In this document: positions 31,040-31,981 of the stretch, one piece after another
How the letters are laid out: the number at the start of each line of letters is the position of its first letter
How positions within the stretch are numbered: the first letter of the stretch is position 1
NCBI GenBank assembly: GCA_002424865.1
Contig: DILC01000084.1
Location: 14,399 to 46,379 of the forward strand
Direction: 5' to 3'
DNA: 31,981 nt
Origin: Rhodocyclaceae bacterium UBA5602
GTDB taxonomy: Bacteria; Pseudomonadota; Gammaproteobacteria; Burkholderiales; Rhodocyclaceae
Program-made: the position numbers and the translations under genes
Notes under the pieces: generated by a model
What the model was told of the DNA's origin: nothing
Seen by the model: only the letters and a program-made list of their open reading frames with translations
Databases searched by the model: none

Positions 31040-31981
31040 ATGCGCAACAATCAGCCCATAACGCAAAACCAATACACATTGCCTGCAGGTGTTGCGCTCC
31101 TGTCGCACACTGATGCCAGAGGGCATATCACCGCAGCAAATGACGCCTTTGTTGCGGCATCCGGCTATGCCCGTGAGGAATTGATTGGCCAGCCGCACAA
31201 TATCATCCGTCATCCGGATATGCCGCCTGAAGCCTTTCGCGACCTGTGGGACACGCTCAAAAGCGGCCGTCCGTGGGCTGGCCTGGTCAAGAACCGACGC
31301 AAGAATGGCGACTATTACTGGGTACGGGCGGCCGCCTCGCCCACGCCGAATGGCGGCTTCATGTCGGTACGGACCCCGCCTGGCATGGAAGAAATACGCG
31401 CTGCGGAGGCGCTTTATGCCGCCATGCGCAATAACGGCAACATCAGTTTGCACGCAGGCCAGGTTCGCCAGCGCGGCCTACTCGCCACGCTCAAGCACGC
31501 CATGAGGCATGTCACGCTCTCGCAACGGCTCTGGGCCTGGGCAGCCTTTGCCACGCTGTTGTTTTATACCGCCATGGGACTTGGCTGGTATGGACTGAAA
31601 TCGGCCCGCGACAGCCTGAACACCGTCTATGCCAACCGCATGATTCCCCTCGAACAGCTGGACATTGTCCGCGGCAAGCTCAACGCCAACCGCGCTGAAA
31701 TACTGCTGGCCATGCAGCACAATCCGGCGGATCCGTCTTCTGCACTGCATGACCACCCAACCAGCCGCCACCTCGAGACAGTTGCCGCCAACGCCGCAGA
31801 AATCGACAAGCAATGGCAAGCCTATGCCGCCACTTATCTCACCGAGGACGAGAAAAAACTGGTCGCCGCCTTTGCCGCCAAGCGCGATGCCTGGCTCGCC
31901 AGGCTGACCGCAACCCGCACGGCACTTGCCGCCGACAATTTCAGCCCGCAAGTCGCCACCGAGTTTCTTGCGGCCAGCCAG
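31040..31981 (+). CDS. Aer-like PAS-domain chemoreceptor, N-terminal part (3' end outside window)
   Basis: The frame is open from ATG 31040 to the last base (314 codons), so the HAMP and signalling domains lie outside. Residues about 15-110 form a PAS domain whose GYAREELIGQPHNIIRHPDM and 'PWAGLVKNRRKNGDYYWVRA' closely follow E. coli Aer, which binds FAD and senses redox state for energy taxis. A membrane helix ('WAWAAFATLLFYTAMGLGWYGL', about 160-182) follows, then a helical region ('IPLEQLDIVRGKLNANRAEIL', about 200-310) resembling the 4HB ligand-binding domain of chemoreceptors. This gives a PAS-TM-4HB layout that differs from Aer itself, which has no periplasmic domain. CheR and CheB genes lie divergently next to it. 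Confidence 0.88.
   Translation, partial: MRNNQPITQNQYTLPAGVALLSHTDARGHITAANDAFVAASGYAREELIGQPHNIIRHPDMPPEAFRDLWDTLKSGRPWAGLVKNRRKNGDYYWVRAAASPTPNGGFMSVRTPPGMEEIRAAEALYAAMRNNGNISLHAGQVRQRGLLATLKHAMRHVTLSQRLWAWAAFATLLFYTAMGLGWYGLKSARDSLNTVYANRMIPLEQLDIVRGKLNANRAEILLAMQHNPADPSSALHDHPTSRHLETVAANAAEIDKQWQAYAATYLTEDEKKLVAAFAAKRDAWLARLTATRTALAADNFSPQVATEFLAASQ

Overview
The window reads as a chromosomal segment of a betaproteobacterium, probably of the Burkholderiales/Oxalobacteraceae type. This rests on gene content and order (a rph-rdgB-hemW cluster preceded by a Ser/Thr kinase and yicC; purM divergent from a PerM-type permease, hda and a HAD phosphatase; slyX; a complete System I ccm operon) and on the moderately GC-rich, NGC-biased codon use. 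The genus cannot be fixed from the sequence alone. No rRNA, tRNA, insertion sequence, prophage or CRISPR array is visible.

Layout. 1-2810: the C-terminal part of a methionine-rich TonB-dependent receptor, then a GGDEF diguanylate cyclase closed by a perfect 18-bp-stem terminator. 2915-5220 (minus): an NtaA/SnaA/DszA-type flavin monooxygenase and the RNase-like YicC. 5462-9135 (plus): Ser/Thr kinase, rph (RNase PH), rdgB (dITP/XTP pyrophosphatase) and hemW. 9332-10297 (minus): corA. 10506-10886 (plus): a small exported protein. 10997-14865 (minus): a NodJ-like ABC-2 permease, thiS, thiG, an exported Ala/Pro-rich protein and trmB. 15208-16089 (plus): slyX and a Gdt1/TMEM165-type cation transporter. 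16219-23402 (minus): ccmABCDEFGHI, a complete cytochrome c maturation operon with translationally coupled ATGA-type junctions. 23512-25143 (plus): the ABC-F factor ybiT. 25150-27676 (minus): HAD phosphatase, hda and perM. 27781-28842 (plus): purM. 29147-30786 (minus): a stand-alone CheB methylesterase domain and CheR. 31040 to the end (plus): the start of an Aer-like PAS chemoreceptor that runs off the window.

The most unusual signal is not a gene. A dispersed 25-bp element, with core gtcggcgctggc, four variable bases, then cggcg, occurs in nine clear copies across the 32 kb. Two copies are identical over all 25 bases. Copies lie between genes (1422, 14914, 22061) and inside reading frames (hemW twice, an exported protein, ccmI, hda, cheB), in several frames and both orientations. 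The consensus has no stop codon in any of six frames, and inside proteins it mostly sits in linkers or variable termini. This resembles protein-invading short repeats such as the Rickettsia palindromic elements, but I do not recognise this family. A second, weaker repeat lies just behind the plus-strand gene in two convergent intergenic regions (9168 and 16137).

Other points: a perfect FNR/Anr-type palindrome between cheR and the Aer-like receptor, suggesting oxygen control of an energy-taxis module; a CheB without a receiver domain, flanked by 19-bp direct repeats; a NodJ-like permease with no ATPase gene beside it; a kinase with no PP2C partner; and several short tandem repeats in intergenic DNA.
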